Source of the DNA: Bacteroidales bacterium
GTDB lineage: Bacteria; Bacteroidota; Bacteroidia; Bacteroidales; UBA932
Direction: 5' to 3'
Length of the DNA stretch: 46,248 bases
Assembly (NCBI GenBank): GCA_017415715.1
Contig: JAFQFD010000022.1
Location: 1 to 46,248, forward strand
The notes under the pieces were generated by a model. The model ran no database searches. It was not told where the DNA came from and worked only from the letters and a program-made list of their open reading frames with translations. Position 1 is the stretch's first letter, and each line of letters opens with the position of its first letter. Positions 6,869 to 15,268 of this stretch are shown one piece after another. The position numbers were made by a program, and so were the translations under genes.

Positions 6869-9763
6869 ATGAAACGGACCGTCTTCCTGTTGTGCCTGAT
6901 TTTATTATCGGCACTTTCCCTACATGCGCAAGTCATATCCTATGACATGATCCAGCGCAACATGAACATCAATGTAAAACTCACGCTCAAGGATGCGAAG
7001 ACATCCGAGCCTATCAGCTGGGCCTCCGTGTATCTCATTCCCCAGGGAGACACGACCATCACCCACTTCGCCCTCTCTGACGACAAGGGCGATGTCGAGC
7101 TGAAAGATGTTCCGACCGGCAAGTACGAGCTCAACGCCGAAATGATCGGCTACCTTCCCCACAAGAAAGTATACACATTCAAGAAATGGCAGGAAGATCT
7201 GGGCATCATAAAGATGGAAGAAAATGCCGAATATCTTGACGCAGCAACCGTATCTGCTGCGGGAAACGCCATAATGGTAAAACAGGACACCATAATATAT
7301 AATGCGTCATCATTCAAAGTCGGAGAGAATGACATGCTCGCAGACTTGCTGAAGAAGATGCCAGGAGTGGAAGTCGGAAACGACGGAAGCGTGACCGTAA
7401 ACGGAGAGAAGGTCGACAAGATCACCGTCGGAGGCAAGACATTCTTCTTCGACGACCCGACTGCAGCTCTCTCGAATCTTCCGGCAAAGATCGTAGACAA
7501 GATCAAGGTGGTGGACAAGAACAAGGAGGCAGCGGAGTTCAGCGGCGTTGCGACGCAGGATGACAAGGAGAAGGTAATGGATGTCGAATTGAAGGACGAG
7601 TACAGCAAGGGCTGGTTCGGAAACGCCAAGCTCGGAGGAGGCGCGACGCTTACTCCGAAGACCGACGACAAGCTCATAGACGACCGAGGCTTGCTGTATA
7701 ACGGCAATGCCATGGTCAGCGGATATACCGAAAAAGACCAGGTCGTATTCATAGGAAACGCATTCAATGCGACAGAACCCGGGTCCCAGACTTTCATGGT
7801 ATATGGATTGGGTGACATGGACAGCGACTTTGCCGCGATGCGCGGAATCAACAGCTCGGCACAGGCCGGCGCCAACTACAGCACAGAAAGGATAAAGGGA
7901 TTTGAAACCACGCTTTCCGCCAACTACAAGAACAACGCGAAGGATGCAGCCACCCGCTCAGCCAGGACATCTTATCAGAACGACGGGCAGGATCTTTATA
8001 CAGATGCCGCGTACGACGGATTCGGAAACGAAAACTCCGTGAGCATCAACATGGAACTCAAGAAGAAGGACACCAAGAAATTCATGCTGCATTTCGTCCC
8101 GGCTTTCAAGTACAGCGACTCCAGGGTGAACAGTTCCAATACCTCAAGGACATACTCTGAAGAAGGCGACTTGAACAGTTCAACTTCATCAGTCTCAAGC
8201 CATTCCAAAGGTCTTATAGCTTCAGGATGGCTGGACGCAGGCATTAAGGATCTTGGAAAGAAGAGAAGAAGCCTCACAATGGACATGAGCTATGAATTCG
8301 CTGACAGGAACGGCACCAGGACAGAACTGTCTGAAATCATCTATGGAGGATACCCTACGCAGAAAGACCTGCTGTATCGGAATTCGAGCGGAAGGCAGAA
8401 TATCGAAGGTACGATTGCATATGTAGAACCTTTCGGCGAAAAATGGGCGCTCCAGACAATGTTGTCCAGCGCTTTCTACACAAACAGCAACATCAAGAAC
8501 GCCTTCAATCCTGACGGGACAGCTAACGATTATTATACATCGACTGCCACAAACAGGATGCTGCAGGAAAGAGCAACACTCTTATTGCAATACAACAACG
8601 ACACACTCAATGTTCAGGCTGGTCTCAACGTTGACATATTCAATAATGAAGTACATGCAAGACAACGTGGCGTGGAAACCGTTACAGGAAAAGACGAGTG
8701 GCTGCTGAACTGGTCGCCATTTGCGGCGTTGAGATACAAGAAGGACAGCCACAACTTCAGATTCTATTACAGCGGATATGTAAATCCTGTGACCGGCAGC
8801 ACGATAACTCCGAATCTGGACATATCCGATCCGATACAGATCAAGGCCGGAAACATTTACCTGAAGCCTGGGTTTGACAATCACTTCAGCGCCACATATT
8901 CGATGAACGACAGAGAGACATTCTCGTTCCTGAATGTAAATCTCTATGGAAGTCTCGGCACAAACAGCAGGGTTGACGCAACATGGTTTGATGACACAGG
9001 AGTCCGCTATTCCATCCCGGTCAATTCAAAGAAACCGGTCAGCACGACATCGCTTTATGTGTCATACAACATTCCAATAGGCAAAGAAAGGAAGTTTACA
9101 TTCAGCACATATGGCTGGGGCACTTTCCAGACAAGCGCAGGATATCAGGCCAAAGGAAGGCTTGAGGGACTTGACCTGCAGAATTTCGATTACGGAAAAT
9201 TCATGGAAGGTTTCTGGGGAGATGCTTCAGGAAACAGATTCTACAGCGGCGAAAGCGGATTCAGCGAAAGCCGCACCAACACATACAACTGGGGGCTTCA
9301 GGCATCGCTTAAATACTCCATAGACAAGCTTGACGCGACGCTGTCTGCACAGACAGGCAACCGCATCAGCAAGTATTCACTCGACCCTGATGCAAATGTG
9401 AACAACTGGGCAAGCAATGTCGGAATCGACCTGATATACTCCCCAGGCAAGGAATGGGAGATCAAGACTGACTTCAGATATCTGTTCTATAACGGATACA
9501 CTGCCGGCTATGGAGACCCGGAATGGAGATGGAATCTTGGAGTGAGCAAGACCATAAAGTCTGTGACTCTGTCGCTGAAGGCTGCGGACCTGCTCAATCA
9601 GACCAAGAGCCTTCAGCGCACGACAACTGCCGAATATATGGAAGATGTCTACTCAAGAGTGCTGGGACGCTATTTCCTCTTCGGAGTATCATTCAACTTC
9701 GGCAAGATGAATTCAAAAAAGAACAGCCGCGTCGAGAACGCGATGTGGCGTGGCATGTGGTAA
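6869..9763 (+). CDS. TonB-receptor-like outer-membrane beta-barrel protein
   Basis: This is an outer-membrane protein of the kind that moves large substrates or binds ligands. Residues 1-21 are a signal peptide (MKRTVFLLCLILLSALSLHAQ). Residues about 35-115 form a carboxypeptidase-regulatory-like beta sandwich (DAKTSEPISWASVYLIPQGD, then LKDVPTGKYELNAEMIGY), common at the front of Bacteroidetes receptors. Residues about 125-235 are plug-like (VKQDTIIYNASSFKVGEND, MPGVEVGNDGSVTVNGEKV). The rest is a barrel of the OMP_b-brl_3 type, ending in aromatic beta strands. No SusD partner is present, so glycan import by a SusCD pair is not indicated. A small lipoprotein gene follows after 18 bp and is probably co-transcribed. 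Substrate unknown. The start is the only ATG that gives the signal peptide. Confidence 0.88.
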   Translation: MKRTVFLLCLILLSALSLHAQVISYDMIQRNMNINVKLTLKDAKTSEPISWASVYLIPQGDTTITHFALSDDKGDVELKDVPTGKYELNAEMIGYLPHKKVYTFKKWQEDLGIIKMEENAEYLDAATVSAAGNAIMVKQDTIIYNASSFKVGENDMLADLLKKMPGVEVGNDGSVTVNGEKVDKITVGGKTFFFDDPTAALSNLPAKIVDKIKVVDKNKEAAEFSGVATQDDKEKVMDVELKDEYSKGWFGNAKLGGGATLTPKTDDKLIDDRGLLYNGNAMVSGYTEKDQVVFIGNAFNATEPGSQTFMVYGLGDMDSDFAAMRGINSSAQAGANYSTERIKGFETTLSANYKNNAKDAATRSARTSYQNDGQDLYTDAAYDGFGNENSVSINMELKKKDTKKFMLHFVPAFKYSDSRVNSSNTSRTYSEEGDLNSSTSSVSSHSKGLIASGWLDAGIKDLGKKRRSLTMDMSYEFADRNGTRTELSEIIYGGYPTQKDLLYRNSSGRQNIEGTIAYVEPFGEKWALQTMLSSAFYTNSNIKNAFNPDGTANDYYTSTATNRMLQERATLLLQYNNDTLNVQAGLNVDIFNNEVHARQRGVETVTGKDEWLLNWSPFAALRYKKDSHNFRFYYSGYVNPVTGSTITPNLDISDPIQIKAGNIYLKPGFDNHFSATYSMNDRETFSFLNVNLYGSLGTNSRVDATWFDDTGVRYSIPVNSKKPVSTTSLYVSYNIPIGKERKFTFSTYGWGTFQTSAGYQAKGRLEGLDLQNFDYGKFMEGFWGDASGNRFYSGESGFSESRTNTYNWGLQASLKYSIDKLDATLSAQTGNRISKYSLDPDANVNNWASNVGIDLIYSPGKEWEIKTDFRYLFYNGYTAGYGDPEWRWNLGVSKTIKSVTLSLKAADLLNQTKSLQRTTTAEYMEDVYSRVLGRYFLFGVSFNFGKMNSKKNSRVENAMWRGMW

Positions 9764-9781
9764 AATATAACTTTATAAAAT

Positions 9782-10153
9782 ATGAAACGAATATTGACAA
9801 TCATCTTTGCAGCGATAGCAATCGCTGCGTGCGGACCGGACGAAGAGGTCCGCTTCAACGAGGAGGCCATTGCAGGCACTCAGTGGGAAGGAACCTTCCA
9901 GAAGGTCCAGAACAACCTGGCCAAGGAGGTCTATGACATAAAGATAACCTTCGGCGACGGCGGAGCAGGATCCGTGACTCTCAAGAAGAACGGAGGCTTC
10001 AAGGTGACCAATGACATACGATGGGAGGCAGACGATAAGACCATATCATTCGAGACGCCGGAGATTGCAGGAAAGTGGACCGTGAAGAACTACAACGGCA
10101 AGACCATGTCACTTTCATCCTCTGTCGGGTATATGACCCTTGGCATCCTGTAA
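9782..10153 (+). CDS. small lipoprotein, lipocalin-like fold possible
   Basis: The protein has 123 residues. MKRILTIIFAAIAIAACGPD is a lipoprotein signal with lipobox IAAC, so it is anchored through Cys17. The mature part alternates beta-strand patterns (GTQWEGTFQ, YDIKITFGD, GSVTLKKNGGF, ISFETPEIAGKWTVK), the layout of small Bacteroidetes lipocalin-like lipoproteins. It follows the barrel gene by 18 bp and is closed by a terminator, so the two form one unit and may work together at the outer membrane. No specific function can be read from the sequence. Confidence 0.75.
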   Translation: MKRILTIIFAAIAIAACGPDEEVRFNEEAIAGTQWEGTFQKVQNNLAKEVYDIKITFGDGGAGSVTLKKNGGFKVTNDIRWEADDKTISFETPEIAGKWTVKNYNGKTMSLSSSVGYMTLGIL

Positions 10154-10175
10154 AGACATCTGGATGCATAACGAC

Positions 10176-10213
10176 ATCCCGAAAGTCAGACAAAAAGACT
10201 TTCGGGATTTTTT
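10176..10213 (+). terminator. rho-independent terminator after the small lipoprotein
   Basis: A perfect 12-bp stem (10176-10187 with 10197-10208, arm ATCCCGAAAGTC) with a 9-base loop is followed by a T run. Confidence 0.9.
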
Positions 10214-10215
10214 AT

Positions 10216-10223
10216 TATTTTTG
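10216..10223 (+). promoter_or_regulatory. -7 box TATTTTTG for the CotH-like gene
   Basis: It matches TAnnTTTG, sits right after the terminator T run and 26 bp before the ATG at 10249. No TTG at -33. Confidence 0.5.
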
Positions 10224-10248
10224 CGCTCTGAAAAATAAGGAACAGACC

Positions 10249-11775
10249 ATGAAGAAGATATTCATAGCCATACTTTGTGCGCTTGCAATTGCAGGATGCG
10301 GAGACATTGACAGATATCCCGGAGCCGATGAATATGCTCCAGGAGAAGGAACAGAACAGGAACCCGGAACCGACCCGGAACCTGAGCCGGGTACAGATCC
10401 GGAGCCGGAGCCGGAACCGGAGCCAAGCCCTGATATGTATGAGCCATTCACCACAGCCACTCTTGGACATGCTGGAATTTCATACATATGGGACGAGAAC
10501 GTCATTCCTGAAATCACTGTGACAGTGTCTGTTGACGAATGGAATAAGTTCCTCGCTGCATATGACCAGAATCCAAACAACAAGGACTACTTCCATTGCG
10601 ACGTCACATATAAGAAAGGAAGCGAAGTCACCAATATAACAGATGCCGGCATACGACTCAGAGGCAACACCTCACGCCGCAGGCCTGAAGCGCACCGCAA
10701 TGACGGCAAGCATGTTACCAACGGAGCTGATTGGCAGCACTGCCATTTCGGCATCAATCTGCGCAAGTTCAACAAGGACAGCAATCACGAAATCCAGGGC
10801 ATCAGAAAGTTCAACCTCAAATGGTTCAAGGATGATGCATGCTACGTCCGCGAGGTCTTCTGCTACGACCTTTTCCGCCGTGCAGGTATCTGGACTGCAG
10901 CTTTCGATGTATACTGTCGTCTATGGATCCATGTTGAGGGCGACTCGAAGCCTGCATACTATGGTGTATACGAAATGATCGAGCCATACGATGACAAATA
11001 TGTGCAGAAACGCAAGCAGTGGTTCGGAACTGATGACGGAAACCTCTGGAAGTGCAGCTATGATTCACATGGTCCTGCAGACCTGAGCAATCCGGACGCA
11101 AACATGGCGTTGGACAACGACAAGGATGACTTCACATACGAGCTCAAGGAATACGGAGAGAGTTTCTCTTCAGCAAAGGCGCAGCTCCAGGACTTCATAA
11201 AGAAGATCAACGGAAAGTCACATGGTACGCATGGTGATAGTTTCTATACATGGATCAAGCAGGTCTGCGATGTTGAATTGCTTATGAGGACATATGCTGT
11301 CAACGTTGCGGTAGGCATGTGGGACGACATGTGGAACAACGGAAACAACTACTATCTCTATTTCTCCACCAGCGATCTGTATGACTATAAAGTCTTCTTC
11401 ATCCCATATGACTACGACAACACTCTGGGCACCGCCAACTGCTACGACCCCGCAAAGCAGGATCCATACAATTGGGGAGACAGAGGCGTCCTCATGGAAA
11501 GGATGATGGAATATGAGGAATTCAGAAACATCTACCGCGATGAGCTCAAGAGACTTGTAGATCCTGCAAACGGACTTATGGACACAGAGTCTGCAAGAGC
11601 AAGGATTCTCGACTGGCAGGCAAAGATCAAGGACTACATAAAGAATGACACAGGTGAGGACATGGAGATCAAAGACCAGCCTGCAGGATGGGGAAGCTGG
11701 GGAGATTACAACCTGATGTCAACTGACAACAACTATTTCACAGAGAAGGCCAAGACAATAAACAGTCTGCGATAA
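10249..11775 (+). CDS. CotH-kinase-like lipoprotein with Pro-Glu linker
   Basis: The start is set at 10249 because MKKIFIAILCALAIAGCGD is a lipoprotein signal (lipobox ending at Cys17) and the promoter and terminator lie just upstream; the open frame extends further left, but into the terminator. Residues about 30-62 are a Pro-Glu repeat linker that holds the domain off the membrane. The rest matches the CotH fold: IRLRGNTSRR near residue 135, then a His- and Lys-rich stretch, FNLKWFKDDACYVREVF, YGVYEMIEPYDDKY, and FFIPYDYDNTLGTANC. CotH proteins of spores are atypical kinases that phosphorylate coat proteins; bacterial relatives in Bacteroidetes are often cell-surface proteins of unknown target, so kinase activity here is inference. 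The gene has its own promoter and terminator and is a single-gene unit. Confidence 0.82.
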   Translation: MKKIFIAILCALAIAGCGDIDRYPGADEYAPGEGTEQEPGTDPEPEPGTDPEPEPEPEPSPDMYEPFTTATLGHAGISYIWDENVIPEITVTVSVDEWNKFLAAYDQNPNNKDYFHCDVTYKKGSEVTNITDAGIRLRGNTSRRRPEAHRNDGKHVTNGADWQHCHFGINLRKFNKDSNHEIQGIRKFNLKWFKDDACYVREVFCYDLFRRAGIWTAAFDVYCRLWIHVEGDSKPAYYGVYEMIEPYDDKYVQKRKQWFGTDDGNLWKCSYDSHGPADLSNPDANMALDNDKDDFTYELKEYGESFSSAKAQLQDFIKKINGKSHGTHGDSFYTWIKQVCDVELLMRTYAVNVAVGMWDDMWNNGNNYYLYFSTSDLYDYKVFFIPYDYDNTLGTANCYDPAKQDPYNWGDRGVLMERMMEYEEFRNIYRDELKRLVDPANGLMDTESARARILDWQAKIKDYIKNDTGEDMEIKDQPAGWGSWGDYNLMSTDNNYFTEKAKTINSLR

Positions 11776-11798
11776 ACAGCAGAAAATTCTTATATTTA

Positions 11799-11837
11799 AC
11801 GGCTATGTGCTATGATTTTGCACATAGTCGTTTTATT
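11799..11837 (+). terminator. terminator after the CotH-like gene
   Basis: The stem GGCTATGTGC / GCACATAGTC (11801-11810 with 11820-11829, one G-T pair) is followed by TTTTATTTTT. Confidence 0.8.
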
Positions 11838-11841
11838 TTTG
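11834..11841 (+). promoter_or_regulatory. -7 box TATTTTTG for the helicase gene
   Basis: It matches TAnnTTTG, overlaps the terminator T run and lies 51 bp before the helicase ATG. No well-spaced -33 TTG. Confidence 0.4.
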
Positions 11842-11892
11842 TAACATAATAGACTGACCATTGTAATATACTAATCTATATACATTGAGCGA

Positions 11893-14064
11893 ATGGACTT
11901 GAGAGGACTTAACGAGCAGCAGATCGAGGCTGTAAAGGCGACAGAAGGACGCGTGAGGATCATCGCCGGGGCGGGATCCGGAAAGACGCGTGTCCTGGCA
12001 TACAGATACGCATATCTTGTGGACGAACTGGGCATAGACCCGGGCAACATATTGTGTCTGACATTCACCAACAAGGCAGCCCAGGAGATGAGGAACAGGA
12101 TAAACCACCTCATCGGAGGCGAGCATGCCAGCGACTTCATATGCACGATACATTCGTTCTGCGTCAAGTTCCTGAGGGAGGAGATATTCAGGCTCGGCTA
12201 TCCGAAGACCTTCCAGATCCTTGACGAGGAGGATATGAAGGCCATAGCCAAGGAAGCGCACGAGGAGCATGGCGTAGACAGGAAAGAATCGACCGTAGAG
12301 AGATTCCTCAAAGCGTTCTACAAGATCAAGGCATTCAGCGGGTATTCATATATCACAGAGTTTCTCCTGACAGGGGCTTCTCTGGAAATTGACGATGACA
12401 CTCGCAAATACATCACTGATACATATCCGGAGAAGACATACGAGCTCTTCAAAAGCACGCTCGTGAGGCAGAGAAAATATCTGTCGCTTGACTTCGAGGA
12501 CCTCATCGGATTCACCTTGTATATCCTCGATGCTTTCCCTGAGGTAAGGGAAAAGTGGCAACGCAAGATGAATTATGTGATGGTGGACGAGGTTCAGGAC
12601 TGCAATTCGCGTGACTGGGAGATATACGAGACGCTCAGCGCGCATCATGGCAATCTGTTCCTAGTCGGAGACCCTGACCAGACCATCTACGAATGGAGAG
12701 GAGCGCATCTGGAGAAATTCCTGCACTGCGCCCCTGGTACAGACATAATCATGGCGCAGAACTACCGTTCCACTTCAACCATCCTTGATGCCGCCAACTC
12801 CATCATCGAGAACAACGACATGAGGATAAAGAAGGATCTCTATACAAGGAATGCGACAGGAGACACGATCATTCATTTCCACGGAAAGGACGACAGACAG
12901 GAGGCTGACTGGATATCATCAAGGATATTGAAGATGCAGAATCGTGGAGCGTCGCTTTCGGATTTTGCTGTTCTGGTGAGATCGGCATACCTTACCAGAT
13001 CCATAGAGCAATCATTCCTCAGAAACAAGATCAGTTATGTGATATGGGGAGGCGTGCGGTTCTTCGAGAGAAAGGAGATAAAGGACGCACTCAGCTACCT
13101 TCGTCTTGTGGCGTTTGACGACGACTTGTCATTCAAGAGGATTGTCAATGTGCCGTCAAGAAAGATCGGAACCAGATCCATCGAGCAGATATCCAAGGTC
13201 GCAGGAGAGAAAGGATGCAGCCTTTTTGAGGCATTGAGGGCGCTCAGCACCACGAAAGCCTTTGCAAAGGAACCCGTGCTGAAATTCATCGAACTCATTG
13301 ACACTGCAAGGAGTCTCGCAGATGACATGTCCATAAGCAATCTTCTGGAATACCTTCTGGCCAACAGCGGGCTGAATGAACTATATCGCAATGACGAGGA
13401 AGAAGAAAGACTCGAAAACCTCAACGAACTGATCCAGTCCATCAAGACATACGAACAGGATCACAAAGAAGATGAAGTCAGCCTTGTAGGCTACCTTCAG
13501 GACATTGCTTTATACACCAATGCCGATTATGGCAAAGACAAGAACAATGTCAAAGTGATGACAATCCACCAGAGCAAGGGATTAGAGTTCCCATATGTAT
13601 TCATATCTGGCCTGAGCGAGGGCATCATGCCCAACAAGCGAAGCGTCAGGGAAAGGAAGAAAAAGGCAATGGAGGAAGAGAGAAGACTGATGTATGTCGC
13701 TGTGACAAGGGCAGAAAAGAGACTTTTCCTTACAGAGTCAGAAGGATATTCAGTGCAGGGATCATTCGACAAGGTTCCGTCCCGATTCATCAGGGAGATA
13801 AAGCAGAACCTGTTCGTGACAGAAGGTCATATGGACGAAAGCCTGTGGAACAGGGCATCGACATTCAGCAGGTCTATGGACCTTGAATGCGGACTCGTAG
13901 CATTGCCTCCGAAAGCGTCATTCAACGAGGGAGACGAAGTCGGGCACCATGTCTTCGGCAACGGAATCATCCGCAGGATCTATGACGACGGCGAATATTG
14001 TGAGGTCGAATTCTTCGAAAAGGGAGTGAGAAGCCTTAAGGCAGACAAACTCTATCGGGTATAG
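11893..14064 (+). CDS. UvrD/PcrA-type superfamily 1 DNA helicase
   Basis: This is a 3'-5' ATP-driven DNA helicase for repair and replication restart. All SF1 motifs are visible: Q-motif LNEQQ at 6-10, Walker A AGAGSGKT at 25-32, Walker B DEVQD near 233-237, VGDPDQTIYEWRGA motif III, QNYRST motif IV, VMTIHQSKGLEFPYV motif V, and YVAVTRAEKRL motif VI. The last 45 residues (GDEVGHHVFGNGIIRRIYDD and on) form the Tudor-like domain found at the end of UvrD and PcrA, which binds RNA polymerase in those proteins. At 723 residues it is of normal length. The gene ends inside the convergent M64 peptidase gene (13 bp overlap). Which of UvrD, PcrA or Rep it replaces cannot be decided from one window. Confidence 0.93.
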   Translation: MDLRGLNEQQIEAVKATEGRVRIIAGAGSGKTRVLAYRYAYLVDELGIDPGNILCLTFTNKAAQEMRNRINHLIGGEHASDFICTIHSFCVKFLREEIFRLGYPKTFQILDEEDMKAIAKEAHEEHGVDRKESTVERFLKAFYKIKAFSGYSYITEFLLTGASLEIDDDTRKYITDTYPEKTYELFKSTLVRQRKYLSLDFEDLIGFTLYILDAFPEVREKWQRKMNYVMVDEVQDCNSRDWEIYETLSAHHGNLFLVGDPDQTIYEWRGAHLEKFLHCAPGTDIIMAQNYRSTSTILDAANSIIENNDMRIKKDLYTRNATGDTIIHFHGKDDRQEADWISSRILKMQNRGASLSDFAVLVRSAYLTRSIEQSFLRNKISYVIWGGVRFFERKEIKDALSYLRLVAFDDDLSFKRIVNVPSRKIGTRSIEQISKVAGEKGCSLFEALRALSTTKAFAKEPVLKFIELIDTARSLADDMSISNLLEYLLANSGLNELYRNDEEEERLENLNELIQSIKTYEQDHKEDEVSLVGYLQDIALYTNADYGKDKNNVKVMTIHQSKGLEFPYVFISGLSEGIMPNKRSVRERKKKAMEEERRLMYVAVTRAEKRLFLTESEGYSVQGSFDKVPSRFIREIKQNLFVTEGHMDESLWNRASTFSRSMDLECGLVALPPKASFNEGDEVGHHVFGNGIIRRIYDDGEYCEVEFFEKGVRSLKADKLYRV

Positions 14065-15263
14065 AACTCTATGACGCGGCCGATGGCCCTCTGGCATACA
14101 GGGCAGAAGGTCTCGGCCCTGTTTGTATGCATGCGACAGTCCTCCGAGCCTCTATATACGCCCTTTGACTGATATCCGGCGCCTTCAAGAAGCTGTGCCT
14201 GGCCGGCATTCAGCATGTCCTTCCACTTCGACTCAAAGTCAAAGAGGGTTGTTATGTTCTGCTCCCATGGCTCGCAGTCCGGATAGTAATACTCCACATA
14301 CTGGTCATCATAGTAATACTCATCAGCAAGTCCGGCGAAACTGTGTCCGAATTCGTGCACCACTACCGGCTTGAATGCAGGATGGTGAGCAGTTGTCAAA
14401 GTATACGAATTATATATGCCTCCGCCGCCATAAGTATCTGTATTTGCGAGGATTACAATATGCTCATATGGTATGCCACATAGCTTGTCATGCATGTTCT
14501 TCAGCCGCAGCGTCGTGAGGTAACGGTCCATGTAGAAGGTATTGAAATGTGCCTTCAACGCAGTATCCTTCCACTTCCCTTCTCCCGGCACGCTGACACC
14601 GCTGTCATTCGACTCCAGAGCCACTGCCACGAAATTGAACATGTCCTTATATTGTCCGAAAGGCTGATGAGCCAGGATCGCGTCCATAGCGATACGGGCA
14701 TCATTGTAAAATATATCGGACTCCTCTGCCGTATAACCTTCTGCAACTATCGCCACGTCAATCTTGTCTTCGGGCGATCCGCTCTTCAGGAGATATTCGT
14801 GCTGCGGAACCTGCGGAGTGATTTTCCTTATCAGGATATCATCCGGTTCCACGAGATGGGTAAGCGATGCGGCCGTATTTCCCCAGAAATCATACAGTTC
14901 CACCCTGACCCTCGCCTTTGATTGAGGCATCGGCATAAGGAAGACGTTCTCAAAAGACTTACGCACCCTGGTCGCCTCTTCGGTGGTCTGCCACTCCTGG
15001 AAAAGGGTCGAGAACGACTGGCGATAGAGCACATCCCCGCTCGCTTCATCCGTCAACGATATCTGCCCGTTGCCGCGCACCGGCACCTCGTCAAGATTGA
15101 CGCGGCGCCCTGCCCATCCGTCAAAGCACGACATCTCGTCGAGAGAAATCTCGACAGACTTGTCAGTCCCGGAAAAGATATAATCCACTCTGAGAGTCTT
15201 GTCCTGTGCACAAAGGCACACGTACATAAATAATGATACTGTCAGCAGAATAGTTTGACGCAT
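14052..15263 (-). CDS. secreted M64 (IgA-protease family) metallopeptidase
   Basis: This is a zinc peptidase exported by a signal peptide (MRQTILLTVSLFMYVCLCAQ, 1-20). The N-terminal 130 residues form the beta-rich M64 pre-domain. The catalytic domain begins with KIDVAIVAEGYTAEE and carries HEFGHSFAGLADEYY, with the zinc histidines at 303 and 307, Glu304 as the base and an acidic third ligand in LADE. A Cys-rich tail (DCEPWEQ, EDCRMH, FCPVC) may hold disulfides. The founding member, from Clostridium ramosum, cleaves human IgA; most Bacteroidales relatives have no known substrate, so IgA is only a possibility. The gene overlaps the helicase gene tail to tail. It lies 5 bp after the FAD oxidoreductase gene on the same strand. 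Confidence 0.88.
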   Translation of the reverse strand: MRQTILLTVSLFMYVCLCAQDKTLRVDYIFSGTDKSVEISLDEMSCFDGWAGRRVNLDEVPVRGNGQISLTDEASGDVLYRQSFSTLFQEWQTTEEATRVRKSFENVFLMPMPQSKARVRVELYDFWGNTAASLTHLVEPDDILIRKITPQVPQHEYLLKSGSPEDKIDVAIVAEGYTAEESDIFYNDARIAMDAILAHQPFGQYKDMFNFVAVALESNDSGVSVPGEGKWKDTALKAHFNTFYMDRYLTTLRLKNMHDKLCGIPYEHIVILANTDTYGGGGIYNSYTLTTAHHPAFKPVVVHEFGHSFAGLADEYYYDDQYVEYYYPDCEPWEQNITTLFDFESKWKDMLNAGQAQLLEGAGYQSKGVYRGSEDCRMHTNRAETFCPVCQRAIGRVIEFYTR

Positions 15264-15268
15264 AAAAA

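Noticed and set aside
7150-7875. 241-codon minus-strand frame inside the TonB-receptor-like gene
   Set aside because: Serine/proline-rich antisense reading of a conserved plug region; no start context.
6869-10153. SusC/SusD glycan uptake locus
   Set aside because: The barrel protein lacks a SusD neighbour, and the following lipoprotein is too small and beta-rich.
10075-10248. N-terminal extension of the CotH-like protein
   Set aside because: It would overlap the preceding lipoprotein gene and its terminator, while 10249 gives a lipoprotein signal.
10360-10435. short GAGCCGGA-type repeats as a regulatory repeat
   Set aside because: It simply encodes the Pro-Glu linker of the lipoprotein and keeps frame.
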